Below are positions 29,576 to 30,258 of a DNA stretch of 30,258 nucleotides, in pieces (the stretch's first letter is position 1; each line of letters begins with the position of its first letter). The stretch is taken from assembly GCA_054661495.1 (NCBI GenBank), contig BAAFSQ010000107.1, positions 1-30,258 on the forward strand. The letters are read 5' to 3'. Made by a program: the position numbers and the translations under genes. The notes below the pieces were generated by a model, which was not told the DNA's origin, did not search any database, and worked only from the letters and a program-made list of their open reading frames with translations. The stretch comes from Zygophlyctis sp. KS116. Its lineage: Eukaryota > Chytridiomycota.

Positions 29576-30141
29576 ATGATTAGAGATGATTATCATTCAC
29601 CGATCAAATTGACAAGAAAAGACAGGTAAGATATGGACGTGTAAAACATAGCATCTCATCGACAACAAGCTTTGCCACCATTAATACATCTGTCCAGACT
29701 CTAGCCGGCTTGAATGGAAAGGATTCAGAGCTAAAACATGTGCTGACACGTTTGAGGAATGTCGTACAATCGGGAAAGTTTCTGCAATTGGAAGGCGGTG
29801 AAGTGGAAAATATATTTAATCTTATCCTACAAGATGAATATCACCATTTGGACGAGGCTCATTTGGCTAAATTAAAGGAACTACCATCATCAAAAAAGCT
29901 AGAAATGATTCATCATATGATTTCATTTGACTCTAGTACGGCAGACCGAGCAAGACAAGGATCTGAAAAATCTCCAAGTTATTATGTCAATTTCCTAAAA
30001 GATTGGGCGCAAGCAAAGAGTAGGAATCATTCAGTCTTGGAATTTGTATCAAAAAAAGTAAAGGAAGCAATGAATCCTACAGCGCAACTTGATTTACTCG
30101 TGGATTTAAGAGTACAATGCTCTTGCGGGACTGTAAAGTAA
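29576..30141 (+). CDS. formin N-terminal region (Drf GTPase-binding domain), apparently truncated
   Basis: Exon 1 29576-29625, a 26-nt intron, then exon 2 from 29652. The protein starts MIRDDYHSPIKLTRKDS. Residues about 70-175 follow the Rho-binding domain of diaphanous-type formins: ENIFNLILQDEYHHLDEAH, KELPSSKKLEMIHH, then KSPSYYVNFLKD and LLVDLRVQCSC. In the family this is followed at once by a WV-x-x-F block and the armadillo repeats; here the frame stops at 30139-30141 (179 residues). GTAAGT at 30138 could be a donor (28-nt intron to 30165), leading to an open frame that runs into a tRNA gene on the other strand. Formins nucleate straight actin filaments under Rho control. Fragment, gene continuing outside, or assembly join are all possible. 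Confidence 0.6.
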
Positions 30142-30216
30142 GTATTTGGTCAGAACAAGTTTAAGCAAAGCTGAATTGGCTAAAAAGCTCGATAATTTTG
30201 CCAAAAGATATTTCAA

Positions 30217-30258
30217 TGCATCGACGGGGAATCGAACCCCGGCCACTTGCTTGGAAGG
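30217..30258 (-). tRNA. tRNA-Gly (anticodon UCC), 3' half, cut by window end
   Basis: Read on the minus strand: anticodon loop CUUCCAA with U33 and anticodon UCC, 3' anticodon stem GCAAG, variable loop UGGC, T arm CGGGG-UUCGAUU-CCCCG (perfect 5-bp stem), acceptor 3' strand UCGAUGC and discriminator A. The D arm and 5' acceptor strand are outside the window. No intron can be judged. Confidence 0.92.

Overview
The window is nuclear DNA from a eukaryote with a compact, AT-rich genome. Nearly every base lies in a gene. I reconstruct 18 host protein genes, one retrotransposon gene and one partial tRNA gene. Reading frames are joined by 38 GT-AG introns of only 24-35 nt, most often exactly 26 nt. 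I placed each from the protein frame on both sides and, where I know the family, from the expected protein sequence. The gene set points to an early-diverging fungus or close relative (Rozella-like, aphelid or chytrid grade): an SH3-CDC25 RasGEF of fungal type, a WASP that still carries the Cdc42-binding domain lost from the yeast protein, an animal-like type IIC P-type ATPase, and a Tad/I-like LINE. Assignment to Rozellomycota is an inference from compactness and base composition, not shown by the sequence.

Layout. 1-1343 (-): WASP, 3' end outside the window, with a proline-rich region split into mini-exons, one of them tandemly duplicated with its intron. 1392-3652 (-): TFIIH helicase XPB. 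3678-4283 (+): RNF4-like RING protein with SUMO-interaction motifs. 4272-5577 (-): alpha-arrestin-like protein. 5682-6937 (+): GDA1/CD39 nucleotidase. 6987-10256 (-): type IIC P-type ATPase. 10366-11961 (+): SH3-RasGEF. 11963-12724 (-): alpha/beta hydrolase. 12760-13699 (+): GNB1L/Asa1-like WD40 protein. 13771-19107: a 5.3-kb LINE with a 17-bp target-site duplication and poly(A) tail, carrying a 1663-codon uninterrupted endonuclease-RT-RNase H gene on the minus strand. 19108-19751 (+): four-TM protein, its ATG touching the duplicated target site. 19780-20948 (-): pyruvate dehydrogenase E1 beta. 20982-21926 (+): 3-ketoacyl reductase-like SDR. 21998-22614 (+): signal peptidase subunit SPC3, in four exons. 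22843-26445 (+): PMCA-type Ca2+-ATPase. 26474-27466 (-): ornithine carbamoyltransferase. 27483-28087 (+): V-ATPase proteolipid c. 28084-29450 (-): START-domain protein. 29576-30141 (+): N-terminal piece of a formin. 30217-30258 (-): tRNA-Gly(UCC), partial.

Neighbouring genes look functionally unrelated and the order shows no operon logic. What is distinctive is packing: divergent start codons as close as 16, 25, 33 and 35 bp, convergent genes separated by 1 bp or overlapping by 4 and 12 bp, and uniform ultra-short introns. CRE-like TGACGTCA-type sites recur in several of the short promoters.

The most interesting items are the LINE (structurally full length, inserted in a GC-rich palindrome directly before a start codon, with a predicted three-way-junction RNA near its 5' end and an incomplete-looking endonuclease N-terminus), the exon-plus-intron duplication in WASP, changed ion-site residues in the IIC ATPase, and a formin fragment that stops in mid-domain beside a tRNA gene. 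I do not see a clearly new multi-gene system.
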